DNA from: Methanomicrobium sp. W14
Lineage (GTDB): Archaea > Halobacteriota > Methanomicrobia > Methanomicrobiales > Methanomicrobiaceae
Reading direction: 5' to 3'
DNA: 64,000 nucleotides
Assembly (NCBI RefSeq): GCF_017875315.1
Contig: NZ_JAGGMM010000001.1
Coordinates: 868,001 to 932,000, forward strand
Position numbers and translations under genes: made by a program. Every line of letters starts with the position of its first letter. The stretch's first letter is position 1. Shown here piece after piece: positions 17,435-27,052 of this stretch. A model generated the notes under the pieces. That model saw nothing but the letters and a program-made list of their open reading frames with translations, ran no database searches and was not told the origin of the DNA.

Positions 17435-18882
17435 GCATTAGTTTTGAAGTAACCAGAAAGGACATAATGGGAAGGCTTGGTAAACTCAGAGTCGGTGAAA
17501 AGACAGTTAAGACACCGCTTCTCCTTCCGGTAATAAACCCTAATATACAACTGATTAAACCTGAGGAAATGGAAAAACTTGGCGTTGAGGCACTTATTAC
17601 AAACGCCTACATCTTCAGCAAAAGCGATGAATTCAGGGAGAAAGCCCTGAAAGAGGGGCTCCACAAAGTACTTGGCTTTAATGGTGTTATCATGACAGAC
17701 TCCGGAGCATTTCAGCATTCCGTCTACGGTGACATCGATTTTTCAAATACTGACACGGTAAAGTTCCAGCGCGCAATAGGAAGCGACATTATTGTCCCGA
17801 TGGACATTGCAACATCCCCCGACAAGACACACGAAGAGGCAGAGGAAGAGCTTTCCATTACAATGGAACGAATTAAAGAAGCACGCGGAATCATAGACGA
17901 CGGCCACCTCTGCGCACCTGTACAGGGAGGAATCTATACAGACTTAAGGAAAAGTGCAGGAAGAGAAGTAAGAGAGCTTGATTTTTCGTTCTGTCCAATA
18001 GGTGCCGTTGTCCCGCTTATGGAGAACTACCGCTACAAGGAGCTTGTCCAGGTTGTAATGGCGGCAAAATCAGAGCTTTCACCGTCATCATGCATACACC
18101 TTTTCGGGGCTGGTCATCCTTCAATGTTTGCGCTTGCCACAGCTATGGGATGCGATGTCTTCGATTCCGCTGCATATGCCCTTTATGCAAGAGAAGACCG
18201 GTACATGACGCCGCATGGGAGCTACAAATTAAATGAATTAAATGAACTGCCCTGCGCATGCCACGTGTGCAGGACGCACAGCGCCGGGGAGCTTAAGAAA
18301 TCGCCTGAAAAAGAGAGGCTTCTTGCATATCACAACCTGTACGTGACTCTTGCAGAGATATCAAGGATAAGACAATCAATCCTTGACGGGACACTCTGGG
18401 AGCTTGTTGACGAAAGGTGCAGAAACCACCCACGCCTTCTTGAAGGCTACCGTGAACTTCTGAAATACAAAGACCAGCTCGAAAAATCTGACAGGATAAC
18501 AAAAAGGCGCTTCTTCTACAGAGGAAGCGAAAGCTGCATGAGAACCGAGGTCAGCAGGTATCATGAAATGGTAAAACGGCTTCCTGCCGGAAAAAAAGTG
18601 CTTATATCCTTTGAAGGCAAAAACCGCGGTGGTTATGACACTGTTTTCCTGTTCAAACCGCCTTTCGGCCCTTACCTTCCGGAACTTAAAGAGACTTTCC
18701 CGATAGGCCAGAGTGAGACTCCAGAACCCGACCGGGATATGATTAAATCAGGATGCATAGGAATTGCAAACCTTATTGCAGAAAACCCGGATTCGTCCTT
18801 TTTTATTGCATGCAGCGACGAAGAGAGAGAAATAGTCTCTGAAGAACTTAAAGAAATAAAATCAGGTTATTCCTATGTTTGA
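17431..18882 (+). CDS. tgtA: tRNA-guanine(15) transglycosylase, archaeosine pathway
   Basis: 483 aa. TgtA swaps guanine-15 in the tRNA D-loop for preQ0. The catalytic (beta/alpha)8 domain shows the nucleophile region [19 protein letters not shown], and [18 protein letters not shown] with [14 protein letters not shown]; zinc cysteines are in [14 protein letters not shown]. The C-terminus stops after a C1-like domain and lacks the PUA domain of long TgtA proteins (~580 aa in Pyrococcus). The downstream ArcS has a PUA-like end. Start overlaps AMMECR1 by 4 bases; its end overlaps ArcS by 8. Confidence 0.95.
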   Translation: MSISFEVTRKDIMGRLGKLRVGEKTVKTPLLLPVINPNIQLIKPEEMEKLGVEALITNAYIFSKSDEFREKALKEGLHKVLGFNGVIMTDSGAFQHSVYGDIDFSNTDTVKFQRAIGSDIIVPMDIATSPDKTHEEAEEELSITMERIKEARGIIDDGHLCAPVQGGIYTDLRKSAGREVRELDFSFCPIGAVVPLMENYRYKELVQVVMAAKSELSPSSCIHLFGAGHPSMFALATAMGCDVFDSAAYALYAREDRYMTPHGSYKLNELNELPCACHVCRTHSAGELKKSPEKERLLAYHNLYVTLAEISRIRQSILDGTLWELVDERCRNHPRLLEGYRELLKYKDQLEKSDRITKRRFFYRGSESCMRTEVSRYHEMVKRLPAGKKVLISFEGKNRGGYDTVFLFKPPFGPYLPELKETFPIGQSETPEPDRDMIKSGCIGIANLIAENPDSSFFIACSDEEREIVSEELKEIKSGYSYV

Positions 18883-20503
18883 AGCACTTAAAAGAGACGG
18901 CCGCGCCCGTACAGGAATTTTCACGCCGGAGTCAGGGGACATTATAGAAACACCTTCTGCTGTTGACACTAAAAAAATATTCACTGACCTTTCCGGGCAC
19001 GATTACTCAAATGTTCCGTTGCTTGCTCCACAGAAGTTTGCCGGCAGGTACATTCCCGAATATCAGGGGATTACATACATAGCCCCCGAATCGGGGAAAA
19101 ATGGAAGCTCCGGGGACTGTCTTATAGCCGCAAACTGGCATACGATTCTTGACAACCCGAAGTATTACGTGGAAATCCTGAAAAAGCTGAAAGAAAGAAA
19201 TCCTTCCGATACAGCATGGTATGCACCCGCATCGGCCCTTCCGTCAAACGTTGCATCACTCATATACTCTGGTTTTGATATCTTCGACTACAGGGCCGTC
19301 GACCTGAAAACCGCACAGAACCTTTTCTGCACGCAGGACGGGGAATTTCCGGCTGAAGAATGGTTTGACAAAGGTCTTTGCAGGTGTCCTGGGTGCCTGA
19401 AGAAAAGCCTTTTTGAGCACAACAGAAACGCACTGGACTGCGAAATTCAGACAGTCAGAAGTTTTCTGAAAGACTACCACATAAGAGAACTTTTCGAGCG
19501 CAGGTGCAGGAATTCTGCGTCCCAGGTTGCAATACTGCGTCTTCTCGACCAGTCATACGAATTTTCGGAAAGTTTCACACCAGTAGTAAGGGAAAACAGG
19601 CTGTACGCAAACTCCGGTGAATCCATAAAAAGGCCTGAGGTTAGGAGATTTATAGACAGGGTGACTGAAAGGTTTATTCCTTCAAGGACCGATGTCGCGG
19701 TCCTGATTCCCTGCTCTGCGAGAAAACCGTATTCGGCATCGCAAAGCCACATGAAGTTCAAGTCCGCCATTCAGAACAGGGCACATGAGATTATAATTAC
19801 GTCCCCGCTGGGAATCGTCCCAAGAGAACTTGAACGCATTTACCCTGCCGGACATTACGATGTCCCGGTAACCGGTTACTGGGACGGAGAGGAGAAAAAA
19901 ATAATCACCGATTCCATTGCACGGTATTTCAAAAAGAACAATTACGAAAAGGTATTCGTTCACCTTGACGGGGACGCTCTGGAAATAGCTCTTGCGGCGC
20001 TTGACATTGCAGGTATGGATTACGAGTGCTGTGCATCGGAAAAACTCACGTCAGCTGATTCTCTTAAAAAACTTGAAAATGCCCTCCAAAATTACAGGAA
20101 ATCGGCTCCTGACATGGTCAGGGGAACACTCTCCTGGCAGTTTGGGACTGACGTTGACACCTCAAAACTTCATGTCAAAGGCAAATTCATGAAAGAAAAA
20201 GTCTTTTTGGGAAAACAGCAGGCATTCTCGGCCGACGGCAGGACAGGACTTTTAAGGCCAACATTTGACGGCTGGAATATCATAGGAGACAAGTACAGGG
20301 TAAATATAGAAAGTTTCGTTCCCCAGGGTGATATCCTTGCACCTGGCGTTGTCGACTGCGACCCAGACATACGTTCCGGTGACGAAGTCTTTGTATCCGG
20401 AGAGAAAGCCGTTGCAACCGGAAGAGCCGTTATGGGTGCAAAGGAGATGTGCTCATCATCAAGGGGAGTAGCAGTCCGTGTGCGTAAAGTAAAGAAGTTG
20501 TAA
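18875..20503 (+). CDS. arcS: archaeosine synthase ArcS (TgtA2)
   Basis: 542 aa. ArcS acts on preQ0-15 in tRNA to make the archaeosine precursor. The N-terminal half is a TGT-like domain that has lost catalytic residues. The conserved ArcS motif [14 protein letters not shown] is at about residues 286-299. The C-terminal ~80 residues form a PUA-like RNA-binding domain ([30 protein letters not shown]). It begins with ATG inside the tgtA end (8-base overlap), implying coupled translation. It completes the two-enzyme archaeosine unit; a RaSEA partner is not visible here. Confidence 0.94.
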   Translation: MFEALKRDGRARTGIFTPESGDIIETPSAVDTKKIFTDLSGHDYSNVPLLAPQKFAGRYIPEYQGITYIAPESGKNGSSGDCLIAANWHTILDNPKYYVEILKKLKERNPSDTAWYAPASALPSNVASLIYSGFDIFDYRAVDLKTAQNLFCTQDGEFPAEEWFDKGLCRCPGCLKKSLFEHNRNALDCEIQTVRSFLKDYHIRELFERRCRNSASQVAILRLLDQSYEFSESFTPVVRENRLYANSGESIKRPEVRRFIDRVTERFIPSRTDVAVLIPCSARKPYSASQSHMKFKSAIQNRAHEIIITSPLGIVPRELERIYPAGHYDVPVTGYWDGEEKKIITDSIARYFKKNNYEKVFVHLDGDALEIALAALDIAGMDYECCASEKLTSADSLKKLENALQNYRKSAPDMVRGTLSWQFGTDVDTSKLHVKGKFMKEKVFLGKQQAFSADGRTGLLRPTFDGWNIIGDKYRVNIESFVPQGDILAPGVVDCDPDIRSGDEVFVSGEKAVATGRAVMGAKEMCSSSRGVAVRVRKVKKL

Positions 20504-20548
20504 GGATAAATTATAAACACAATATTTTGTTATTCTGGAGTGACCCTA

Positions 20549-21388
20549 TTGGCATATGAAGTGAAAAAGGCATCGAAGATTGCCGAAAATATATTTGAAT
20601 TCTGGATAAACGCCCCGCATGTTTCAAAAAACGCCAAAGCAGGACAGTTTACCGTAATAAGAATAGATGACAAGGGAGAAAGAATTCCTCTCACAATATC
20701 CGGCGTAAAAGGCGACCATATCAGGGTCGTCTTTATGGCAGTCGGGAAAACGACAACACATCTTTCGACACTAAAAGAGGGAGACTTCGTAGAGGATGTT
20801 GCAGGACCACTGGGTCACCCGAGCGAAATTAAAAAGTGGGGAAGATGTGTCCTCATAGGCGGAGGTGTCGGCATCGCATGTCTTCCTATACTTGCAAAAG
20901 CCCTTAAAAGCACAGGTAATTACGTAACCGGAATAATCGGTGCAAGAAATGAAAAGCTGCTGCTTTTGGAAAAAGAGCTTGAAGGAGAATGTGATGAACT
21001 TGTAATCTGCACGGATGACGGAAGCCGCGGCCATCACGGTTTTCCTGCAGACATTCTCAAAAAGAAACTTGAAGATGAAAAAATCGACTGCGTCTGGATT
21101 ATTGGTCCTGCTATAATGATGAAAATTACATCAATGGCGACAATTCCGACCAAAACAAAGACATTTGTAAGTTTAAACCCGATTATGGTGGACGGCACGG
21201 GGATGTGCGGCTCGTGCAGGGTCACAGTCGGAGGAGAAACAAAATTCGCATGCGTCGACGGACCGGAATTCGACGCACACCTTGTCGACTGGAACGAGCT
21301 TATGAACAGGCAGAGAATCTACCCTGAGCAGGAAAAGAAAGCTCTTGAGAACTTCAGCGAACATGTCTGCAGATGCGGGGAGAACTAA
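20549..21388 (+). CDS. FAD/NAD-binding flavoprotein, SudB/NfnA-like subunit
   Basis: 279 aa from TTG 20549; a GTG at 20540 would overlap the Shine-Dalgarno-like GGAGTGA, so TTG is preferred. It has an N-terminal FAD-binding barrel (RIPLTISGVKGDHIRVVF), an NAD-binding domain (VLIGGGVGIACLPILAKAL), and a C-terminal 2Fe-2S cysteine cluster (GMCGSCRVTVGGETKFACVDG). The family includes the small subunit of sulfide dehydrogenase and of ferredoxin:NADP oxidoreductase Nfn. It is followed by the large subunit after 1 base. Confidence 0.9.
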   Translation: MAYEVKKASKIAENIFEFWINAPHVSKNAKAGQFTVIRIDDKGERIPLTISGVKGDHIRVVFMAVGKTTTHLSTLKEGDFVEDVAGPLGHPSEIKKWGRCVLIGGGVGIACLPILAKALKSTGNYVTGIIGARNEKLLLLEKELEGECDELVICTDDGSRGHHGFPADILKKKLEDEKIDCVWIIGPAIMMKITSMATIPTKTKTFVSLNPIMVDGTGMCGSCRVTVGGETKFACVDGPEFDAHLVDWNELMNRQRIYPEQEKKALENFSEHVCRCGEN

Positions 21389-21389
21389 A

Positions 21390-22739
21390 ATGAGCAAAAG
21401 AGAGGCTGAAGAAAGAGTCAACGACTTCAGCGAAGTCGACGAGGGTCTTTCCGAAGTTAATGCGGTTCTGGAAGCCTCAAGGTGCATGGAATGTGTACGC
21501 CCTTCATGTGTTAAGGGCTGCCCGGTAAACATTGATATCCCGGAATTTGTCGCCGCAATTGCAGCACATGATTTCAGAAAGGCTTCAGAGATAATAAAAT
21601 CAGAGAATATGCTTCCGGCAATATGCGGACGTGTATGCCCGCAGGAAAACCAGTGCGAGGGGAAATGTGTCCTTGGCAACAAAGAGAAACCTGTCAGGAT
21701 AGGCGCCCTTGAAAGGTTTGCCGCAGACTGGGAACGCAAAAACGGAATTGTAACACCTGATAAGAAAAAACCGACAGGAAAAAAGGTTGCAGTGGTAGGA
21801 TCGGGCCCTGCAGGAATTACAGCGGCAGCGGAGCTTGCACGCCAGGGCCACAGTGTCACGATATTTGAATCGCTTCATGCTCCCGGCGGAGTTCTTACAT
21901 ACGGAATTCCGTCATTCCGCCTTCCGAAAGATATTGTAAAGACCGAAATCGATCAGGTGCTCTCACTCGGCGCTGAACTTAAGCTGAACTACATAGTCGG
22001 AAGAAGTGTAACAACAGATGAACTTCTCTCATTCGATGCAGTGTTTCTCGGGACAGGTGCAGGACTGCCTTCTTTCATGGGAATAGAGGGAGAGAACCTG
22101 AACGGAGTCTATTCAGCAAATGAATTCCTCACCCGTGTAAACCTCATGCACGCCGACAGGTTCCCGGAATACGACACGCCGTTAATCAAAGGGAAAAAGG
22201 TTGCAGTGGTCGGCGGCGGCAACGTCGCAATGGACTCGGCACGCGTTGCAAAAAGAATGGGTGCCGAGGTTTACCTTATATACAGGCGCCGCGAGGAGGA
22301 CATGCCTGCAAGAAAGGATGAAGTTGCAAATGCTGTTGAAGAAGGGATTAAGTTCTACTGCTGTGCAAACCCTGTGAAAATTCTTGGAGAAAAATTTGTT
22401 ACAGGTGTTGAATGTGTAAAGATAAATCTTATAGATTCAGATGAAAGCGGCAGACCGCGTCCTGTTCCCGCTGAAGGAAATGATGCCACATTTACTCTTG
22501 AGGCAGACGTGGTTATTGAGGCAATCGGCCAGAGCCCAAACCCTCTCCTTGTATCACTTATGAAAGACCTTAAGAGGGGAAAGAAAGGAAACGTCATTGC
22601 CGATGAATGCGGAAGAACTTCCATCCCCGGTGTTTTCGCTGGCGGAGATATAGCAACCGGTGCTGCAACCGTAATAGAAGCGATGGGCAGTGCCAAAAGA
22701 GCAGCAGCAGCAATAAACAAATATCTGGAACAGCAATAA
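21390..22739 (+). CDS. gltA: GltD-like flavoprotein, SudA/NfnB-like large subunit
   Basis: 449 aa from ATG 21390, one base after the preceding stop; longer in-frame starts run back into the upstream gene. N-terminal Fe-S cysteines (CMECVRPSCVKGCPVNIDI; CGRVCPQENQCEGKC), then a first FAD Rossmann motif (VAVVGSGPAGITAAAELARQG) and a second dinucleotide motif (VAVVGGGNVAMDSARVAK). C-terminal GGDIATGAATVIEAMGSAKR closes the FAD site. It is either the NADPH-dependent glutamate synthase small chain or, with the adjacent flavoprotein, a Sud/Nfn-type ferredoxin:NADP oxidoreductase; the pairing favours the latter. Confidence 0.9.
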   Translation: MSKREAEERVNDFSEVDEGLSEVNAVLEASRCMECVRPSCVKGCPVNIDIPEFVAAIAAHDFRKASEIIKSENMLPAICGRVCPQENQCEGKCVLGNKEKPVRIGALERFAADWERKNGIVTPDKKKPTGKKVAVVGSGPAGITAAAELARQGHSVTIFESLHAPGGVLTYGIPSFRLPKDIVKTEIDQVLSLGAELKLNYIVGRSVTTDELLSFDAVFLGTGAGLPSFMGIEGENLNGVYSANEFLTRVNLMHADRFPEYDTPLIKGKKVAVVGGGNVAMDSARVAKRMGAEVYLIYRRREEDMPARKDEVANAVEEGIKFYCCANPVKILGEKFVTGVECVKINLIDSDESGRPRPVPAEGNDATFTLEADVVIEAIGQSPNPLLVSLMKDLKRGKKGNVIADECGRTSIPGVFAGGDIATGAATVIEAMGSAKRAAAAINKYLEQQ

Positions 22740-23035
22740 AATAAAAAATAAAATAATTTTTTAAAGAATTTCAGATTTTTAATTCATATCAAAACTTTTT
22801 ATAGTGAATCTAATCCTTCCGGATAACTGATGGCTTAAACCCTTTACTTTATTCATCCCCCAGTTCATGTTAAAATATTATCACCGGGACTGGTAATAGT
22901 AACATAATTCAGTGAAATATTTACTGTCAATAAAGAGAATCTCCAACGTCTTCTTATCTACAGATTGTATTAATCTGAACTAAAAACAGGCAGTGAAAAA
23001 ATATTAAAAAATAGTTTTAGTTTTTGTAATTGTTG
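22740..23035. other. AT-rich gap between convergent genes
   Basis: 296 bases, strongly AT-rich, with no frame that looks coding. T-tracts at about 22760-22800 could end transcription of the flavoprotein operon. A-runs near 22998-23012 read as T-tracts for the minus-strand surface-protein gene. Otherwise I see nothing in it. Confidence 0.5.
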
Positions 23036-24148
23036 TTATCCCAGTTCATCCCATGAAGTGTAGCGTCTGTAAATAACAATTCCTACTATCGCCACAACAA
23101 TGATTATACCAATTATAAGAAATATTCCGGCACCGCCGATATCAGGAATTATACCTTTACTTACCTCTTCATATATAGACTGGGCGGTTTCAAGAGCCTC
23201 TTCTGCCTTTGAATTTGAGGTGTCTGCAAGAGTGTATGCCTGAGCATAGTTCCCATTATTAATCATAGATTGTGCAGAATTCAGAGAAGACTGCGCGGAC
23301 TCAAGCTTCGTCTCTATATTTATTACCCTTGCATCATTCGTCATACTCCGGTTTACCTTAAAGTCAGTGACATAGAATGATACACTGTTAATAGTGGACT
23401 GGGCATCATCAATTTCCTTCTGTGCCCATGCCTTGTTAAGGAGTGTTTCACCGTCTTTTATCAGCGTCTGGGCTTTAGACAGGAGTTCGTTGGCATCGGA
23501 ATATGAAGCCGTTGCAGCCTGGGTGTATAGTTCCTTTGCAGAATCGTATTTAGACTGCGCGGCTGTTGTGTCTACACCGGCAACTAATTTATCCTCAAGC
23601 TGTGATTCAAAATCACCCAGGTCACCTTTAACTATATTGCTTAGTTTGTCTATATCATCGGGATTTACGACCAGTCTCTCTTCTGTATACTTACCGGAAG
23701 ACACTATATTTCCGTTTCCGTCATACTGTGTAATCTGGACAAATGTGATATTGCCTGTACTTGTTACTTGAGGAACTTTCCCTTCCAAAGTGTAACTTAT
23801 AGTAACCTCATTATCATCAGAAGGATAATCAAGAAGATAACCTGAAATATCCAAGGTTTTTCTGGTGACCTCGTTTTCTTCTCCGTGATCATTTACTTTT
23901 ACAGTATACACCCATTTCGGGTCTTCCAGTTCTGTTATGGCCTCAAGTGTATGAGCATCCGGAAATGTGTCATCACCGCTGCTTGCAAGCTTAACTTCAG
24001 CTTTTACGATGACATTGTCACCGGGTGCATATGAAGTCTTATCGGGTATGACTTTAACCACCGGCTTATCAAAATTTGCCGCAGATGCTGCACTAACCAA
24101 TAATAATACAAAAGTTATCAATACCAAAAAGAATATCTGTTTCTTCAT
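23036..24148 (-). CDS. exported membrane-anchored protein with helical stalk
   Basis: 370 aa. Signal peptide at residues 1-23 (MKKQIFFLVLITFVLLLVSA), an extracellular beta-rich domain of roughly residues 25-165 (KPVVKVIPDKTSYAPGDNVI, typical Ig-like opening), a Ala/Ser-rich helical region of ~160-320 residues with repeating TA-TL-type pattern consistent with a coiled stalk, then a C-terminal membrane helix (GAGIFLIIGIIIVVAIVGIV) and a short basic tail. It sits 12 bases downstream of the CetZ gene, so probably one operon. I recognise no specific family for the whole protein. Confidence 0.88.
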   Translation of the reverse strand: MKKQIFFLVLITFVLLLVSAASAANFDKPVVKVIPDKTSYAPGDNVIVKAEVKLASSGDDTFPDAHTLEAITELEDPKWVYTVKVNDHGEENEVTRKTLDISGYLLDYPSDDNEVTISYTLEGKVPQVTSTGNITFVQITQYDGNGNIVSSGKYTEERLVVNPDDIDKLSNIVKGDLGDFESQLEDKLVAGVDTTAAQSKYDSAKELYTQAATASYSDANELLSKAQTLIKDGETLLNKAWAQKEIDDAQSTINSVSFYVTDFKVNRSMTNDARVINIETKLESAQSSLNSAQSMINNGNYAQAYTLADTSNSKAEEALETAQSIYEEVSKGIIPDIGGAGIFLIIGIIIVVAIVGIVIYRRYTSWDELG

Positions 24149-24160
24149 ATCTTACCTCTC

Positions 24161-25333
24161 TCACTCAAACAGCGGATCTATTTCTTCGTCGTCAAACATT
24201 GTTACGCGACGTTCTTTGGATTTTATGACATCATCTTTAGTTTCTTTTGCAATCTCCAGAAGCTCCCTTATACGTGGTGCATCCCCGATCGTTGCAAGAA
24301 CTACAACCGCTGCTATTTTGGAACTTTCTGTCGGGTAATCTCCACCTCTTACCTCAACACCGGCAATGTTTTCTTCAACCCATGATTTGGATTTTTCAAC
24401 ACCCTTTCTGTCCATCTCATCAGGAGGTCCTGCTATTAATACCAGTGCACGCTCAGCAGTTGTATAATCACACGGCAGAGTCAGACGCCCAAGCATTGCA
24501 CGCCTGACAAGACCTATAACCTTTGCAGATTTATCCTCTCCAGTCAGAACTTCTTCTGCAGAATCCTTCTTTTTTACAGAAAGACCCCCCAGGAATCCTC
24601 TCTTCTGCTTAACGCTCTTAGTGACTTTTTCGCTGATTGCATATCCTACCGAGCTCACACCGCCGCCGCGCAGGGTATTGATAATCTCACTGGAATCCAC
24701 AACCATTTCTCCGACACCTGTTCTTCCGACTTCACCTGCGCGGAAAAGAACACCGAAACGCCGGACTATTTCATCATTAAGGCGTTCATATGCGGACCTT
24801 ACGCTTTCTCCCTCATTTTTCCAAGCACTGTTATCAAAAATAAATGTATTATCCGCCTCATTTACAAGGGTTGAAAGACTTCTTGCAGCATTATATGAAT
24901 AAAGTCTGCCCTCTTCAGGAGCAGGCAGTATACCCAATGCGTACACAGGTTCACGGTAGATACGCTTAAGATGACGGCACAGAACCGGTGATCCTCCGGA
25001 ACCTGTTCCACCTCCAAGACCGGCGCAAACTACAAAAGCATCAATATCATGAGTTCCTCTTGTATCAATCGTATTGATGATGCTGTCAATCTCATCTGCC
25101 GTGATTTTGGCTCCGGTTACATTGTCTGTACCTACACCATGACCTTTAACAACAGTCTGGCCAATAAGAATGCGATCACGCAATTCTATATTTCTAAGAC
25201 CCATAAGATCGGTTCTTGCAGTATTCACTGCAATTCCTCTAAAGCTTCGGACCGGGGCTCTCTTATCCTGTTCCATGAACATATCTACTATTTTGCCCCC
25301 GGCCTGGCCAAATCCAATGAAAAAGACTCTCAT
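24161..25333 (-). CDS. CetZ-family tubulin/FtsZ-like GTPase
   Basis: 390 aa. It opens RVFFIGFGQAGGKIVDMFM, carries the tubulin GTP-binding loop GLGGGTGSGGSPV, and shows VVDSSEIINTLRGGG, the CetZ-like T7 region, rather than the NxDFADV of FtsZ. CetZ proteins polymerise with GTP and in haloarchaea control cell shape and motility rather than division. A true FtsZ is encoded at 46.8-47.9 kb. TATA-like TTTTTATATCC near 25387-25395 fits its promoter. The exported protein follows after 12 bases, an association with cell-surface structure. Confidence 0.9.
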   Translation of the reverse strand: MRVFFIGFGQAGGKIVDMFMEQDKRAPVRSFRGIAVNTARTDLMGLRNIELRDRILIGQTVVKGHGVGTDNVTGAKITADEIDSIINTIDTRGTHDIDAFVVCAGLGGGTGSGGSPVLCRHLKRIYREPVYALGILPAPEEGRLYSYNAARSLSTLVNEADNTFIFDNSAWKNEGESVRSAYERLNDEIVRRFGVLFRAGEVGRTGVGEMVVDSSEIINTLRGGGVSSVGYAISEKVTKSVKQKRGFLGGLSVKKKDSAEEVLTGEDKSAKVIGLVRRAMLGRLTLPCDYTTAERALVLIAGPPDEMDRKGVEKSKSWVEENIAGVEVRGGDYPTESSKIAAVVVLATIGDAPRIRELLEIAKETKDDVIKSKERRVTMFDDEEIDPLFE

Positions 25334-25822
25334 TTAACAAAACACCATCCAGTGGAGTGAAGATTATTTTTCCCGTTACTTCAGGATATAAAAATGTATT
25401 ATTTCATTACTTCAAAAACTTTCTTATGTTTACGTAGGAAATCCAGAGTCAGAAGAGATGAACCTCTTAATTTCTCATACGACGAAAATTTCAGAGAAAT
25501 TATGATTTTAATATGCAAAAGTGATTGACAATGCAGATATAGGAAAATATTGTTCATTAATTAAACAAGTCTTAAAGTAAATCTTAAAGTGAAATTTTGC
25601 GTTTGAAACAAAGACTACCTTAAAATCTAATCAACATGAATTTCTGGTGCAACTTAATGCCACCATTCTATTTTACACAATTCCCCAGTTAAGGTGTACA
25701 ATTTTTTTCACCGCAGGATCCATTTGCCAACCAAGACAGTTTCTAAGTCCATGTAATATTCATGCTTCTCCTGTTCTTTACAATCACAAATATGAAATGG
25801 TCTGTGATAAAACATAATATAA
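25334..25822. other. long AT-rich intergenic region
   Basis: 489 bases between divergent cetZ and the glycan operon. It holds the cetZ promoter (TATA near 25387-25395) and, near 25788-25797, a TATA-like sequence ~25 bases before the ATG of the oxidoreductase gene, which would be leaderless. A short minus-strand frame near 25682-25765 reading VKKIVHLNWGIV then stop has the look of a decayed transposase end, but this is too short to prove. I see no intact gene. Confidence 0.5.
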
Positions 25823-27052
25823 ATGGATATCTGCATAATAGGTGGTGGACTAAGCGGCCTGTCTGCGGCATACGCTCTCAGGGATAAATCAAACATAACT
25901 GTTCTTGAAAAAAAGAACAAAACAGGAGGCTGTCTTTCTTCGTCTAAAGCCGGTAAAGGATACATAGAGGATTTTTATCACCATTGCTTTTCCGGTGACA
26001 CCAATCTCTTTGAACTTGCAGAATCGCTGGGAATCATTGGTGAACTCGAGTGGCTTTCTGGAAGCACAGGTTACTATGTGAACAATAAAATATATCCTCT
26101 TACAACTCCGTTGGAAATCCTCAAATACCCATACCTTTCTGTAAAAGACAAAATAAAACTTGGAATTCTCACTTTGCACTCAAAAAAATATGATGTAAAC
26201 GGTCTTGATGACATCTCGGCAAAGGATTTCATAGTTGAAAAATGCGGCATAAGTGTATATGAATCCTTCTTTGAGCCACTGTTAAACAGCAAATTCGGCG
26301 ATATCAGGGGATCTGTCTCAGCTGCATGGCTTATATCAAGAATTGCCATTAGGTCTGACAGAAAAATAAGCGGGGAAAAACTTGGATACTTCAGAAACGG
26401 TTATAATTCTCTTACCGAGAAACTGACTCAGAAACTTAAGGATTCCGGATGTATAATTGAAACAGGAAATGCGGCTGAAAAAATAATACATACTGATTCT
26501 GGATGGGAAGTAAACGGGACACACTATGATGCAGTGCTGTCCACAATAAATCCTTCATATCTTGAAGATATAGGCGGGCCAAAAATAGGTGACATCCCCT
26601 ACCAGGGCGCTGCATGCATGACAATAGGTCTCAAAAGAGAAGTCACAGAAGGAATATACTGGCTTAATATGAAAGACAAAGCACCATATGGTGCAGTAAT
26701 CGGCCATACAAACTTCGTCCCGCAGGAAAGATACAATGAGCATATAGTATATCTTGCCTCATACTTTACCGGAATACCACCAGAAGGTCTTGAAAAAGCG
26801 ATGATCGACGATTTCAGCAGTCGCTTTAAAGTCAGAAGAGATGAAATAAACTGGTACAGACTCAACATTGACGAATCAGCAGGGCCGGTTTACGTAAAAG
26901 GCTATAAAAAACTGATTCCTGAATATGAAAAGGACGATCTTTTCCTTGCAGGAATGTTTTCTCTTCCTAACTACCCTGAAAGAAGCATGGAAGGATCAAT
27001 TGTCGCTGGAAAACATGCCGCATCAGAAATTATAAGGAAATATAATCTATGA
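25823..27052 (+). CDS. NAD(P)/FAD-dependent oxidoreductase, amine-oxidase/UGM-like
   Basis: 409 aa. The FAD Rossmann motif is at the extreme N-terminus (DICIIGGGLSGLSAAYALRD), with VLEKKNKTGGCLSS as the second FAD-contact segment; the C-terminal FAD motif is DLFLAGMFSLPNYPERSMEG. The fold family includes UDP-galactopyranose mutase, phytoene desaturases and protoporphyrinogen oxidase; substrate unknown. First gene of a four-gene coupled run; its stop overlaps the GT2 start by 4 bases. Context suggests surface glycan or polyprenyl chemistry. Confidence 0.88.
   Translation: MDICIIGGGLSGLSAAYALRDKSNITVLEKKNKTGGCLSSSKAGKGYIEDFYHHCFSGDTNLFELAESLGIIGELEWLSGSTGYYVNNKIYPLTTPLEILKYPYLSVKDKIKLGILTLHSKKYDVNGLDDISAKDFIVEKCGISVYESFFEPLLNSKFGDIRGSVSAAWLISRIAIRSDRKISGEKLGYFRNGYNSLTEKLTQKLKDSGCIIETGNAAEKIIHTDSGWEVNGTHYDAVLSTINPSYLEDIGGPKIGDIPYQGAACMTIGLKREVTEGIYWLNMKDKAPYGAVIGHTNFVPQERYNEHIVYLASYFTGIPPEGLEKAMIDDFSSRFKVRRDEINWYRLNIDESAGPVYVKGYKKLIPEYEKDDLFLAGMFSLPNYPERSMEGSIVAGKHAASEIIRKYNL

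Noticed and set aside
21173-21859. A 228-codon minus-strand frame across the two flavoprotein genes
   Set aside because: Long because of third-position base bias in the real genes; no family features.
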